In this document: positions 29,582 to 39,774 of the stretch, in pieces | How the letters are laid out: every line of letters starts with the position of its first letter | How positions within the stretch are numbered: the stretch's first letter is position 1 | Source: Eutreptiella sp. 'Long Island Sound 2002' | Lineage: Eukaryota; Euglenozoa; Euglenophyceae; Eutreptiales; Eutreptiaceae | Direction of reading: 5' to 3' | Assembly (NCBI GenBank): GCA_964036045.1 | Contig: OZ038380.1 | Location: 185,086,108-185,150,107 of the forward strand | DNA length: 64,000 bases | Translations under genes and position numbers: made by a program | Notes under the pieces: generated by a model | What the model saw: the letters and a program-made list of their open reading frames with translations, nothing else | Told to the model about the DNA's origin: nothing | The model's database searches: none

Positions 29582-30306
29582 ATAAACCCCCCCCCCCCCC
29601 CCCAAATAAGGTACCCCCCCCAAATAGTGTACCCCCCCTAATAGTGTACCCCCCTTGGCTTAATAAGCGTTTTGCCAAATACTGTACCCCCTTTTCATCA
29701 CATACAAGCAAACGAAACACAAACAGATTCAGGATACGGTCTCAACACCACAACACAGTAGCTCACTTGAAGAAAGTGGTGATTGTGGTTTGCTTCTTTA
29801 CATTGGAGACACTGCTGGAGGCGTTGTCAGTCTCCTGCACACCATCAGCATCAGGTATTTCAGCACCATCACCACCATCAGTGTCATCACTGCCTGTCTC
29901 AACATCGTCATCGGTGGCAGGTTCTTCCGAAGGTACGTCAGAAGGTGGATCAGAGAAACCGTCTTCTACACTGTCAACCGCGTGAAGTTCAAAATCAGAT
30001 TCAGAGTCAGAATCACCCATGGAGGCAACACAAAGCAAAACTGAATAGCAAGCAGTGGTAGCGGCAGTCTACAGCAAGCATGCACACAAAGCATATCTAC
30101 GGCCGCATCAGCATCGGAGCCGGATGCCATTGATGTGGACAGGGCTGCATACCTATGACGAAAGAGAAGGCAAAGGGGGGTGAGGGTGAGGGTGACAGCG
30201 AAACATCCAAATAGTGTACCCCCCCAAATAGTGTACCCCCCTGGCCCTATTGAGCGTCAGGCAAATACCGTACCCCGGGGTACATTATTTGGGGGGGGGG
30301 GTTTAT
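29582..30306. mobile_element. 725-bp inverted-repeat element carrying a PIP-box ORF
   Basis: The left end reads ATAAAC, a C run, then CAAATAAGGTACCCC. The right end is the inverse of ATAAAC, a C run, CAAATAATGTACCCC. The inverted repeats therefore extend over about 35 bp. Just inside both ends are direct copies of AAATAGTGTACCCCCC and of a GCCAAATAC(T/C)GTACCCC block. The layout is that of a small DNA transposon. The only gene in it is the acidic ORF at 29,763-30,020. No target-site duplication is certain. Confidence 0.6.
29763..30020 (-). CDS. small acidic protein ending in a PIP-box-like motif
   Basis: An 85-codon frame with an ATG start. The protein is dominated by Asp, Glu and Ser (MGDSDSESDFELHAVDSVED at the start, several DDD/DSED clusters) and ends QTTITTFFK followed by TGA. 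That ending fits the PCNA-interacting pattern Q-x-x-(I/L/M/V)-x-x-(F/Y)-(F/Y), with a basic residue after it. Acidic, Ser-rich N-termini are known from some DNA transposases, so this could be what remains of a transposase, but no catalytic domain is present. It could also be an independent PCNA ligand. An earlier ATG in another frame (about 30,130) could belong to a first exon. Confidence 0.5.
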   Translation of the reverse strand: MGDSDSESDFELHAVDSVEDGFSDPPSDVPSEEPATDDDVETGSDDTDGGDGAEIPDADGVQETDNASSSVSNVKKQTTITTFFK

Positions 30307-31031
30307 TTCCTTTCGCAAACTTCAATTTTTCTCACTGTGAAATCCAGGTCCGAGGGGGGGGGGGGTAGCCCCCCCCCCCCCCCCCTGCAGGAGATGCTGA
30401 GTTGTCAAGCAACACTCTGGTCACCGGGCTTCCACCCAAGCACCCGTTTGGTGAGGAGCTCCGCTTCCTCGAGTGGCACCCGCCGGGCCCCAGTCACTAG
30501 TATTAGAGGGAGGTTGCGCACTGCGTCAGATGAGGGGTCTATGTTAGGGACCCCCTCCCGGGACCCCCTTGGGGGCCCGTTTTCGGTCCGCTGAATATCG
30601 CAACTCTCACCCCGTAATCGGGGGGGGGGGGGGGGGGGGCTGGGCCATGGGGGGCGCCCAGGTGCAGTCCATGACTGGGGGGCTGGGACCAAAAACACCA
30701 ACCGCTACCTCGTGCCACGGCTGAGCTTTGAGGGCCGGATCTTCAACGAGTAACAAACGACATTTGTCCCCATTTGAGCCCATGGGGGGAAAGATTGGTG
30801 TGGCCACAAAATCAGAAGTGGCTGCACAAATCCTGCTTTCTTGGGGGCCCAGGGAAAATGCCCAGAAAAAATTGAGCATTTTGAGTATAAACACATGGTT
30901 GACCGTTTCTCCCAGCCCCTTTAAATGGGGCACCAAAATTTTCCGGCGCCTGCGGCACCAGCCAATTTCTCCAATTGGCTTGTACGATGGTCGGGACCTC
31001 TCAAACATTTTGGCCCCAGGGGGGGGGGGGG
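30307..31031. other. repeat-rich interval with one weak exon candidate
   Basis: It contains G runs (30,353-30,364; 30,620-30,639) and a C run (30,369-30,384). On the minus strand about 30,405-30,600 reads VRNLPLILVTGARRVPLEEA and onward to a TGA, with an upstream CAG acceptor. It looks protein-like but has no recognised domain. A CGGCGCCTGCGGCACC palindrome lies at about 30,945-30,960. Confidence 0.35.
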
Positions 31032-31320
31032 TTGGCACAAGGCCTCAGTATTAAGTTGTTTGCCTTTGGCGGCGCCTATTGGCCTCTCGCCACTGCTCAT
31101 TCTGACCCTCTGTGGGCCCGAACGTGATTTGGTTGTGTCAACGGAGCCCCTGGATGACTTGTCCTGTTTGACTACTCCTGTCCCGGAGACGGGCTGTTGC
31201 CCGTGCCGTTGACCAGGTGCATCCAGATGCACACTCCGAGTCCATGCTGGGTTTGCCAACTCCAGCACTGACTTGAGCGCGCTGGGGTGTGCATCTGCAG
31301 GATAGTTTTCCTGACAGGGG
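31032..31320 (+). mobile_element. dispersed repeat family E, copy 2
   Basis: It starts TTGGCACAAGGCCTC after a G run and ends CCTGACAGGGG. It aligns along its whole length with 12,257-12,560 and 32,544-32,840, with small internal gaps near GTCCTGTTTGACTAC. Confidence 0.78.
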
Positions 31321-31754
31321 CTTCTAACAACCACAATGATTCTTTCATGTTTTTCCTTTCCTTCTTCTCCTTCTGCGCTCTGCACCGTTTTCGGCGAGCG
31401 CGGTCTGCCCTGTCCTGTTACCCTCCTTGGTTCGTCCCTTTCCCCCTGCCCAGTTTCTTCCCCGCCCTCTTCATTCTTTCTGCCCTGGGGGGCATTGGGT
31501 GGCGGGGGTGCGTGTTGGGGTCAGGGCCTGCACCTGGGCGCCACCCGTGGACTGGGCGTTATACCTCTCCAACCCCTGGGCTGCACATGAACTAAAGGTG
31601 AGTGCGATCCTCCCGCTTTGTGGCCCAGTTTATGGGCCATCACCGGTCCTCAGACTGCCCTTTCCAAATGCCTCGTGTAGGAACGGCGTCACTTGTAACT
31701 GGGTACTCGCGGCCCCAAACAGAGCCTCCCACCCCCCGCACGGTGACGTGTGAG

Positions 31755-32055
31755 CTGTCAGGTGTGGTGGCGTTGGTTGGCGAGATGTCAGCACAACAGG
31801 CAACACATGCAGTTCACAAGAGGGAAAGGAAAGCTTGTCAAGAGCCGAAACAAAAACGGCCCTGGGCGCCTTTCGCAAAAAAGATCTGCGAGACATCATG
31901 GAAATGTACCTTGGTTTGGGCGAGAAGGGAGGCAACATCATCAGCGTCATACATGCAATACTGGGACACGCTGCAGACGAACAGGGAACCAGAGCCATGG
32001 CCGGAAACGCCGGCAACGAACAAACAGGACGGCCAGCTGCCGCGCAGTATCACAC
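31755..32055 (+). CDS. possible coding exon, unrecognised
   Basis: In one plus frame this stretch reads as a balanced protein: RAETKTALGAFRKKDLRDIM, then MYLGLGEKGGNIISVIHAIL and GHAADEQGTRAMAGNAG. A TGTCAG acceptor lies near 31,757, and no strong donor is seen before the C-rich sequence at 32,080. The other two plus frames are also open, so coding is not proven. It lies between copies 2 and 3 of family E. Confidence 0.33.
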
Positions 32056-32382
32056 ACATACAGATCTGCACCCCCTCCCCTCACCCCCCACCATTAGGAG
32101 GGGGGTGACCCCCCCCCCCCCATCCCCCCCCCCCCCCACACACCCCACACACCACCACCACAAGGAGCACGTCCATATCACGTCCCCCGCTGCTGCGGCC
32201 GTCGGACCGATGTTGACCTGCACGTCCCTGGGACTGGGGCGGATGATCGCCAAACAGCGCAATGACATGGCTGCCCCTCCGCCAGCGCTGCCCTATCCCT
32301 GGGGGACGTGCAATGCACCGCCGCGGCGGGCGACTGCAGGACGCGGGTGAAGCGGGGTAGGGCTCTGCGGCGCAGGGGACAC

Positions 32383-32491
32383 CTGCGTCTTCATGAGGAG
32401 GGTGCCGTCCAGGACCAGATCGACGATCCGCGTGTTGGCGTTGACAAACTTCATCAGCATCTGCCCCGCCACGACGGAGATCGGGTTGTCA
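32383..32491 (-). CDS. LRR-like gene, penultimate exon
   Basis: The exon has acceptor TTCCACAG and donor CAG|GTGTCC. It starts with the last base of a codon and ends in phase 0. It encodes DNPISVVAGQMLMKFVNAN and then TRIVDLVLDGTLLMKTQ, which has the LRR rhythm (L-x-x-F-x-x-N-x-x-I-x-x-L-x-L-D). It fits onto the terminal exon at 28,580-28,630. Upstream exons of this gene are not identified, and the family E element is inserted about 50 bases upstream of the acceptor. Confidence 0.48.
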
Positions 32492-32543
32492 CTGTGGAAG
32501 GGCCAGGGCGCGGTCCAGGGCATCCAGGGGGGGGGGGGGGGGG

Positions 32544-32840
32544 TTGGCACAAGGCCTCGGTATCGGGTTGTTTGCCTTTGGTGGCGCCTATTCGCCTCTC
32601 GCCACTGCTCATTCTGACCCTCTGTGGGTCCGAACGTGTTTTGGTTGTGTCAATGGAGCCCCTGGATGACTTGTCCTGTTTGACTACTACGGTCGGCTGT
32701 CCCGGAGACGGGCTGTTGCCCGTGCCGTTGACCAGGTGCATCCAGATGCACACTCCGAGTCCATGCTGGGTTTGCTGACTCCAACACTGACTTGTGCGCG
32801 CTGGGGTGTGCATCTGCAGGATCATTTTCCTGACAGGGGC
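32544..32840 (+). mobile_element. dispersed repeat family E, copy 3
   Basis: It starts TTGGCACAAGGCCTC directly after a 17-18 base G run and ends CCTGACAGGGG followed by CTTCTGACAACT and another G run. It is near-identical to copy 1 through GCACACTCCGAGTCCATGC. Confidence 0.78.
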
Positions 32841-33455
32841 TTCTGACAACTGGGGGGGGGGGGGGGCTTCATCTGGCGATAATTTCGTGAAGGCAGAATT
32901 TCGACACCTCCAAGTTTGGTGCAGGGCCATCAGACACGGGAAACCTCGACACCCCCGTACGGAGACATGTGGTGTGCTGGTCAGAGAGAACAAGCAAACG
33001 TCAGCACAAGAAAATCCTCGTCAGTGGTGCCATAGGCGTTCTGCAGTGACAAGCAGCTGGATCGATTTCGGACCCATAGAGAACACATTGTCAAACTGAC
33101 ACCATGTCTCTTTCGCATCATCCTGAGTGCTATGTCCAGCACGATGTGTGCCATCTTGGACCTCCTTGAGGTGCTGGACACGCCTTCTGGCCCCGTGCAC
33201 CTCACCCTCACCGCAACCCCCATTCAGTCCTGACCACCTGCTCCTGGTTTCAGTGGCGATGCCTGCACACTGGGCTGTGTGCCACCTGCAGAGCTGGAGG
33301 CTGGCCCGGGCAATTGCACCGGCACTGCAGGTACGGTTCCTCAATCCTGCCAAGCCTGCAGCGGTCATGTTGCAGACCCCACCCCCCGGGTGCCTTGTGG
33401 ACAAGCAGTTGTGTGAAACTCTGGCCAGCTCTTCCTCCGTTGGGCCGGGACGGAC

Positions 33456-33766
33456 GATTTTTGCCAATTTTGGCCATTTTTGGGGCGCCAAGACGCCCGA
33501 TTTCGGTCAAACTTGGAACGCCAACTCGGCCCATTTTGGTCGACACAGGGGCGCCAAAACAGTCAATTTTGGTCAAATTGGAGGCGGTCGGGGGGCCAAT
33601 TTTGGTTAATTTCGGGCCGCCCAGTCGCCCACTTTGGGCCCCGAGACGGCCGATTTTCGCCAATTTTGGCCATTTTTGGGGCGCCAAGACGCCCGATTTC
33701 GGTCAAACTTGGAACGCCAACTCGGCCCATTTTGGTCGACACAGGGGCACCAAAACGGTCAATGTT
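33456..33766 (-). repeat. tandem repeat with 33-bp subunit and about 193-bp higher-order unit
   Basis: Subunits of about 33 bases contain ATTTTGGTC..GGCGCCAA and similar text. The first six differ from each other, and then the series restarts with near-perfect identity (33,459 onward against 33,652 onward), giving a period of about 193 bases. On the minus strand the subunit is 11 codons long and yields an uninterrupted series such as GRLGAPKMAKI, GRVGVPSLTEI, DCFGAPVSTKM. Whether it is translated is unknown. Confidence 0.75.
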
Positions 33767-33974
33767 TTCGTTAGGGGAAAACTTCGTATGGAAAACTTCA
33801 TTTTTCAGTTCGGTGTCGGAAATTCCCCCACGGAATCCTCTGTGTCCATCCACTTTGCAGGACGATGACAATGGTGCCCTGGTGCAGTATTGTTTAGCAA
33901 TTCGTCAGGAGGGGGGGCGCCTACACGTTGGGGGTGGGGGTTGAGTGCAGGAAGGAATCCACCGCCATCGACCG

Positions 33975-34168
33975 GGGGGGGGGGGGGGGACCCCTCCCCC
34001 CTCCAGGGCGCCCAGCCTATGCCCAGCCACTGTCTCCTTGACGCCAAGTGCCAGCGGCATTTGTAACCGACAGTAACCGCCCCAACCGCTTTGGCGACCT
34101 CCTCCAACCCCCCGTGCAATCGCCTCTGGGGCCGCCTCTCCGGTCCCTTACCTTCTAATGCATCCCTG
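33975..34168 (-). mobile_element. MITE family A, copy 5 (inverted)
   Basis: This is the inverse of the other copies: G run, GGGCGCCCAGCCTATGCCC, AACCGACAGTAACCGCCCCA, CCTCCAACC, and a well-kept end CCTTCTAATGCATCCCTG at 34,151-34,168. The other terminal repeat is missing or replaced. Confidence 0.72.
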
Positions 34169-35989
34169 CCGTCTGTTCAAGTCCGATTTTGGCTGCGCTG
34201 AAGTTTTGGGCAAGGTTTGTTTTGGGTTTTTGGGTGTTTGGAGGCACACCCCCCTCCCCCTCAGTCTGATAGACGAAGCCTGCTGAGCGCCCGCAGCAGC
34301 CCATGGCGCCGGGGTGGAGCCCCCGGTGTGGCAGCCTGGGCCATGCACAGGGCCGGGATGGTGGCCGCCTTCCCCGGACGTTGATGGTACCAATGCTGCC
34401 CTCACCAGCGGCCCCCCCCAACAGGGCCCACGCAGACCCCCTTTTACAGATTCGCTCCTCCATTGACCATAGGCAAGCCAAGGACCATCAAGGTTGGTTT
34501 CATGAAGCACACTTGTGCAGGCACCCAACGGCACCCGGGTCAAGCTCTGGGAGGCACCGGTCACCAACGCACCATGCTATGTGGCCGACGCTTCACCGCG
34601 TCTGTAGCTGTTGTCCTGTGGTGTGTGCCCCGGCTGAGACAAAGGCGCGTTTGGACAAAGGGGGCGGGGGGGGGGGGGGGACAACTATACCCTAATCCCC
34701 CCATGCACAGTACCCCAGAACGCGCGATAGCCCCCACAACCTGTGGGAAGACCGGTCACCAAATGAAGGAGGGGCTGGGGGGGGGGGGGGGATGCGCGAG
34801 GACCAGATCCTTCCACTACAACTCCACTGTCAACAAGGGGAAAATGTTCCTCGGCGCCTTTGGCGCAGTGGGCTTTGGAGGTAAGTGACGGTCCCCCCAG
34901 AGGGGGACTGTGCGAGGCGGGGGCACTGTCACGTGAGCGGCGCGTCGGCATGAGCTCAACCCAAAGCATTCAGGGAGGGGAAAAGGCCAGACCAGATCAG
35001 TGGACCTGAATGCACCGGATGCAAACAATGCGGACAGTGGGCAATGAAAGCCATGCAGAGCAGGGGCGGCCAGGGGCCCATACGGACATTGCAACCAGAC
35101 CATTGATGCCCTCGGAGCGCAGAGAAGCGTGGCCCGGCGCCAAAGCCTGCACCATGAAGCCCCTGCCCCTTGCCCAAACCCGGGAGGATAAGGAGCAGCG
35201 CAATAGGCTTGCGGCACATTCAATGGCTTGTCGCACATGTAAGGAAATGAGAAGGCGATGAAGGCCATATGAAGGCGGACGCGGCTGGAGATGGGGCGGG
35301 TGGGGGGAGGGGCCATGCGGATGGGGCGGGGGGAGGGGGGGAGGGGTGTGGCGGCTCCACACCTGACCTTTTGAGGCCCCCCTCTCCTCCCCTGGGGCGG
35401 GGGAGGTGGCCGAAAGGGCCCTGCGGTAGGCGAGGGCCCCTGATCCATAGAACCATTTGGGAGCCCCTTTGGAATCTCTGTCCATTCCGTTCCCTCGGGC
35501 CGTTGTCTCCGTTCCACTTCCCCCCACTGACGCCCACATGCCAATGCCCAGCCCAAACTACAACGACAAAGAAACCGCCAAAAAGAGAAAACAACGGCAA
35601 AAGACTTCCTCAAAGGTGGCCGCAAAGGTGACGACACCCCTAGGGGCACTCCTCGTTGGTGGGTGTAGACACACTGATTGACCTTCTGCACCACGTTCCG
35701 CTTGATGACGGCACAACTATTGATCCAGATAACAATGATGCACCACGATAGCGGTTATTTGATATCATCATCGTGGTCGTCCATTGAGTGTGCTAGTTCC
35801 ATGACACCGAATCAAACACACGAATAAAACCTCCAGAACCCTACTGCGTGCAATGCAATGCAAAACGGGCAACACGTGGAACAGTGAAGAGTGGAATCAT
35901 CATTAAATGAGACTCTATGGAGCCAGCCACTTCAATCCAAAGAAATTTTTCGTGCACTTGATTGGTACACCATATCACCAAGATTTTGT

Positions 35990-36960
35990 GTTTCATGGAA
36001 AACGAGAACAGTGATCCGGTACGACCCTAAGAGTCGGATTTGAGCAAATACCGGTGAGGTTTGGTTGGAACCTTTGTTACGGACCAAAGCAAAGACGGTA
36101 ACTGGTTTGCGGAAGCATGCAGTAAGCAATTGGATGTGCATTTGTTGTAAACTTGCTGTTGGGGAGCACTCACGCTCGTGCACCTTACGCCATCCCCCGC
36201 CACCTCGCATGATACACCCTATCCGACACCACACACTGGGCAACCGGCTGGCCCACTTGACACCGCACCGTAACCCACAAAACTGATTGTATCACTTCTT
36301 ACCTGCCAAGCATCACAATCAAGTGTTCAGTGCAGCACCAATAAGATGCATCCCACACGGCACCGCATAATGCAACGCAACCTACCCGTACGCAGCTTTG
36401 CACATTGATGAATGTTTTCCACGCAAGATTGAGATACAAAATGGAGGCTGCAATGCAGACCTCTGCCGAAGAACAAGGGACCACAAAATGGCTCGCCGGC
36501 TACACGACCAAATGCACCATACGATGCATGTCACACTGCACCATGTGTTGCAATACCGGGGAGCTAAATGAGGTGTTGCGTTGGTGTGAAATAAGCACCA
36601 CCAAAGTGCACAAAAAAGAGCACGAACATGGCTTTGGTTGTGAACGCCTGCGAATGAAACATTCATTGGCAACATTGCCAACCAAGCATTGCCAACGATG
36701 TAAAGCATAGTGAACCATGTGGTGTTGTGCACTTTTCAAGATAGGCTGGCTCGTTGGTGGACTGTGTTGATATAAAGTTCGAGGTATGAGTGTTTGCAAA
36801 TTGACTACATAGGACGAAAGGGTCTCTCTCACCAAATACCACTCGATGCCCTCGAGGCGAACCTGGATCTTGGCTGCGATCCTTCAAGAGATGACAATAA
36901 CAATAACGACATCAAGGGCCACTCCATGCAGCCCATGTAGGATAAATTATTCATCCAAAG
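35990..36960. repeat. repeat R4, copy 1
   Basis: A roughly 0.95-kb sequence occurs four times (also 50,250-50,846, 52,385-53,330 and 58,594-59,505). It starts near GATCCGGTACGACCCTAAG and contains CATCCCCCGCCACCTCGCATG and GTTTTCCACGCAAGATTGAG. All copies keep short open frames on both strands (for example CFPRKIEIQNGGCNADL on plus), but none is convincing as a protein. Confidence 0.75.
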
Positions 36961-37029
36961 AGTTCAGCGGGCCCGGAGTTGCATTTGGCAGACAAGTACA
37001 ACAAGACCAAAAAAATACACCGAAAGAAC

Positions 37030-37272
37030 CTTATCAATATGAAATTTAGGCTTGGCCACTGCATTCTGTGTAGTAGCAGTCTTTGAGCTTCGCCCATGAA
37101 CTTGGATGCTCTTGTCATCGCCCTCAAAAGTGACGGTGTCACAATCCTTTTCACCATTAGGAGGCCGAACACGGCAATATACTCGAATATTCCCCTTCGA
37201 CTCTTGGATGGTGTTTTGCATCCGACGCCCGAAAGGCTCATTGGGTTTGAGCAACACGTCAATCCACTCCAC
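37030..37272 (-). pseudogene. kinesin-14 motor-domain fragment, copy A
   Basis: The minus strand encodes RRMQNTIQESKGNIRVYCR and VRPPNGEKDCDT, ending KPKFHIDKV. The neck/motor junction text (NTIQE.KGNIRV.CRVRP) and the DKV at the end of the first motor strands are diagnostic of C-terminal-motor kinesin-14 proteins. Only about 80 of some 330 motor residues are present: no P-loop (GQTGSGKT) exon is found downstream within the block. The segment stops at a possible donor (AAG|GTTCTT, not a strong site). It is a captured or orphaned exon rather than a complete gene. Confidence 0.8.
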
Positions 37273-37520
37273 TTCCTCTTAACCAATGCAATCGGTTGAC
37301 GACAATGACGTTGACGACAATGGTAATCTTGATGTGGTGGGTTATTTCTTGGAGACACTCAGGCGCTCAAGGTTTCATGGCGTGAAGGACCGCACAATTG
37401 CAAAAATGGATAGTGTTTGCAAATAGTGCCTCAATGTGAAGGGAGCTGACTGCGGTAGCTGACAACAATTTTCCGTGGAATGTGGACAATGGTATTGACC
37501 ATCTAGCAAGCGTGGGACAA

Positions 37521-39160
37521 TCGGTTGACTCATGCACACATGCTTTTTGCTAGATTTAGTCTCTCCGTCAACTTTGCTAACACAAAAAATTTACGTATTC
37601 GTGCGCACTTGAATTCTGAATTAACAATGCCTGGTAGGGTTTATGCGGGAGATTAATGGAGATTGTGTCGCAACTCATTAGTTCCTGAATGGATCGCTCA
37701 CCCGCCACCCGATCCGACGCCAGTGATGATTGGGTGTGTTAACTCATATCTTGATTTCGGGCACTTGATCCATACGACATGGGATCCGCGGTGTACTTCT
37801 GATGAATTGATGTCCGAGTTTAGTCAGGAGATTGATGTTTGGAATAATGGCCCATTGCTTTTTACAGCCCGACTTCAAGTGATTAACTCGGTCCTTATAC
37901 GAAACATAGTTTACAGGTTACAATGTATTCCAATTGTAACGGAACTGTTGTTGAAGATTGGAAGATGGTTGACGGATAGTTGGCTTGCCATCCTAGGTTT
38001 GCCGACGTTTCGGTGTAATAAGACATCGTATTCTAGCCATACATTTTGAGTAGGGATGCTTCATATTCCGGTGGTGGTTGCAAGTGGAATGTTGGACAAT
38101 GTTTCCAAAGTTTTATGCAGATATGGTACACATAATCTGGTGAGCACTGACATGGGCTATCTCCAGATTTTGTAGTTTGCAATTTAAGGATTACATTGAC
38201 ATTGAGCATTCAACTTATAGCGATGGTTAGTTCTTTGAATTTTGCAATAAATGTGCCATGTTGTTGTTTTGGAGGATGGATATTCGCACACCAAGAACAC
38301 TGCATACAATTCTGCTTTGTATGCGCTCTAGTATCCCGGCGGTCTCACGCACAATGTTCTTCCAATTCTTTCTGTGCTACCATATTGGCACATTGTTATG
38401 CGGTTTCGGAGGGTGTTAACTACAGAAAGGAAAGAGTAACGAAGGCGAGATTGATTAGATTAATTAAAGAGTAGGTAGATCGTAAATATTTTCCTCTCCA
38501 ATATATGAGGGGTCACTCGGGTAATCAAGGCAATGAAGAAGTGGATAGAAGGGCAACGACGGCTATCCATCTGCCGCATGCCCCTGTGCAACTTCCCACT
38601 AAAGTAGAAGATGTCTCTTATCATGGTGAATTGTTTATGTACCCATACACAGTTTGGATTAGACATGAGACGCCCACACATAGACACAAAAGAATTTGGT
38701 TCGAATGTTGGAAACAGTTGAAGTTCGGGTTCACAATTTGCATCCATTGGTTTTTAACTGGCATTGTTTCGCCAAGTTATTCTTTCCTGTTAACTTACTT
38801 GCACCCTCAGCACGCAGGAGCAATATACCCTGAACAATGCTCATTATGCAACACTTTTCATAATAAATCAATCGATGGGTATTTGGACCATTGTGGTGAG
38901 AACTCTAACCTCGTACAGATTCGGTTGAGGGCATGGGAATCATTGTAGCAGAAAGTATTGTTGTGGCGGTCGCCGGTGACCTGCATATAATGGGGAGATT
39001 GTTGCTACGGTGCTCTTTGGTTTCTGAGATCGCTCGGCACGAGGGGTGGAAGCAGTGTAAGAAGGCGATTAATAAGTTTTATGTCAAGATTTCGAAGGAT
39101 ATTGTGCTTGAACTTTCACACAACCCAATTTTCACACATTCGCTAACAACGTATTAAGCG
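37521..39160 (+). mobile_element. decayed RNase H-type LINE fragment (copy A only)
   Basis: It begins inside the reverse transcriptase just past the active site (LFARFSLSVNFANTKNL). An in-frame TAA follows (37,654-37,656), then the downstream palm/thumb text (LGHLIHTTWDPR-like, EIDVWNNGPLLFTARLQVIN, SVLIRNIVYRL). An RNase H remnant with YMRGHSGNQGNEEVDRRA (about 38,500-38,560) and a C-terminal finger (CSLCNTFHNKS..DHC) follow. Several stops and shifts make it non-functional. This LINE belongs to a different clade from the one at 19-24 kb, which lacks RNase H. Confidence 0.78.
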
Positions 39161-39284
39161 CTCTCCTTATAAGGAGACGAACTGGATGTTGGAGGTCTTT
39201 GTGACTGAACCGACGACCAAGAGTTCTAACATGGCTTAGAGGGTTTAGTTTGTGCTTTGCTTCTTGCTTTCAATTTGGCAGGAC

Positions 39285-39774
39285 ATGTCTGATTCCGAAT
39301 CCATTCCGCTCAGTCAAGTTGAGACGAGAAGGGCACGTTGTGTGGACTCATCGTCAGATTCGGAGGTTTTTGAGGATAGTGAACCAGACCGGATGGGGAT
39401 GTTGAGAAAAATTGTCAGCTATAAGATCCGCCGCTCCAATCAAGAAACCGAGATGCACCGGTTGGCCAGGAAAATGGTTAGATTTGAACGTTCGGTGGAG
39501 ACCCCCCCCCCCCTCCCCACCGAAACCCGTAGATCCGTCACCAAAGCATGTGATCAATCGAGCTCAATGTCCTGCTTTGAACTATGTGCTGCATTCAGAC
39601 AAGGCTACCCTTCTTGTATGGGCATCCGCTTGGGCGGAGGGTAATGACTTATCGGACATCTCAATTCTACCCTACTGGTTGAGGTTTGTGTCGCTTGAAC
39701 GGTGTTATTGGGGCTATGCGGCGGCTGGAAATGCGGCTTTCACAGTGCTTGCCGGGCAGAACGCTCCCTCCTGA
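39285..39774 (+). pseudogene. unassigned protein gene with frame change at a C run
   Basis: An ATG-started frame (MSDSESIPLSQVETRRARC, acidic and Ser-rich) runs to a stretch of 12 C (about 39,502-39,513). The annotated frame then becomes compositionally poor. The next frame gives a protein-like continuation (RAQCPALNYVLHSDKATLLV, WASAWAEGNDLSDI, LERCYWGYAAAGNAAF) to a stop at 39,774. A slipped homopolymer would join the two. A candidate acceptor (TTTGGCAG) lies just before the ATG. It may be an ORF1-type protein of a retroelement; no domain is recognised. Confidence 0.4.

Noticed and set aside
29134-29985. 283-codon plus ORF across 29.1-30.0 kb
   Set aside because: It is antisense to the acidic PIP-box ORF and passes through the C-run end of the element.
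33021-33491. 156-codon minus ORF next to the 33-bp repeat
   Set aside because: Its first residues come from the satellite. The remainder (about 33,050-33,250) is open in two frames with no domain or splice evidence, so it was not annotated.
34816-35694. 292-codon minus-strand ORF, also open (244 codons) in copy B at 51,378-52,112
   Set aside because: It is rich in Pro, Arg, Trp and Cys in the way GC-rich noncoding DNA is, its two versions end at different places, and the opposite strand is equally open. No domain.
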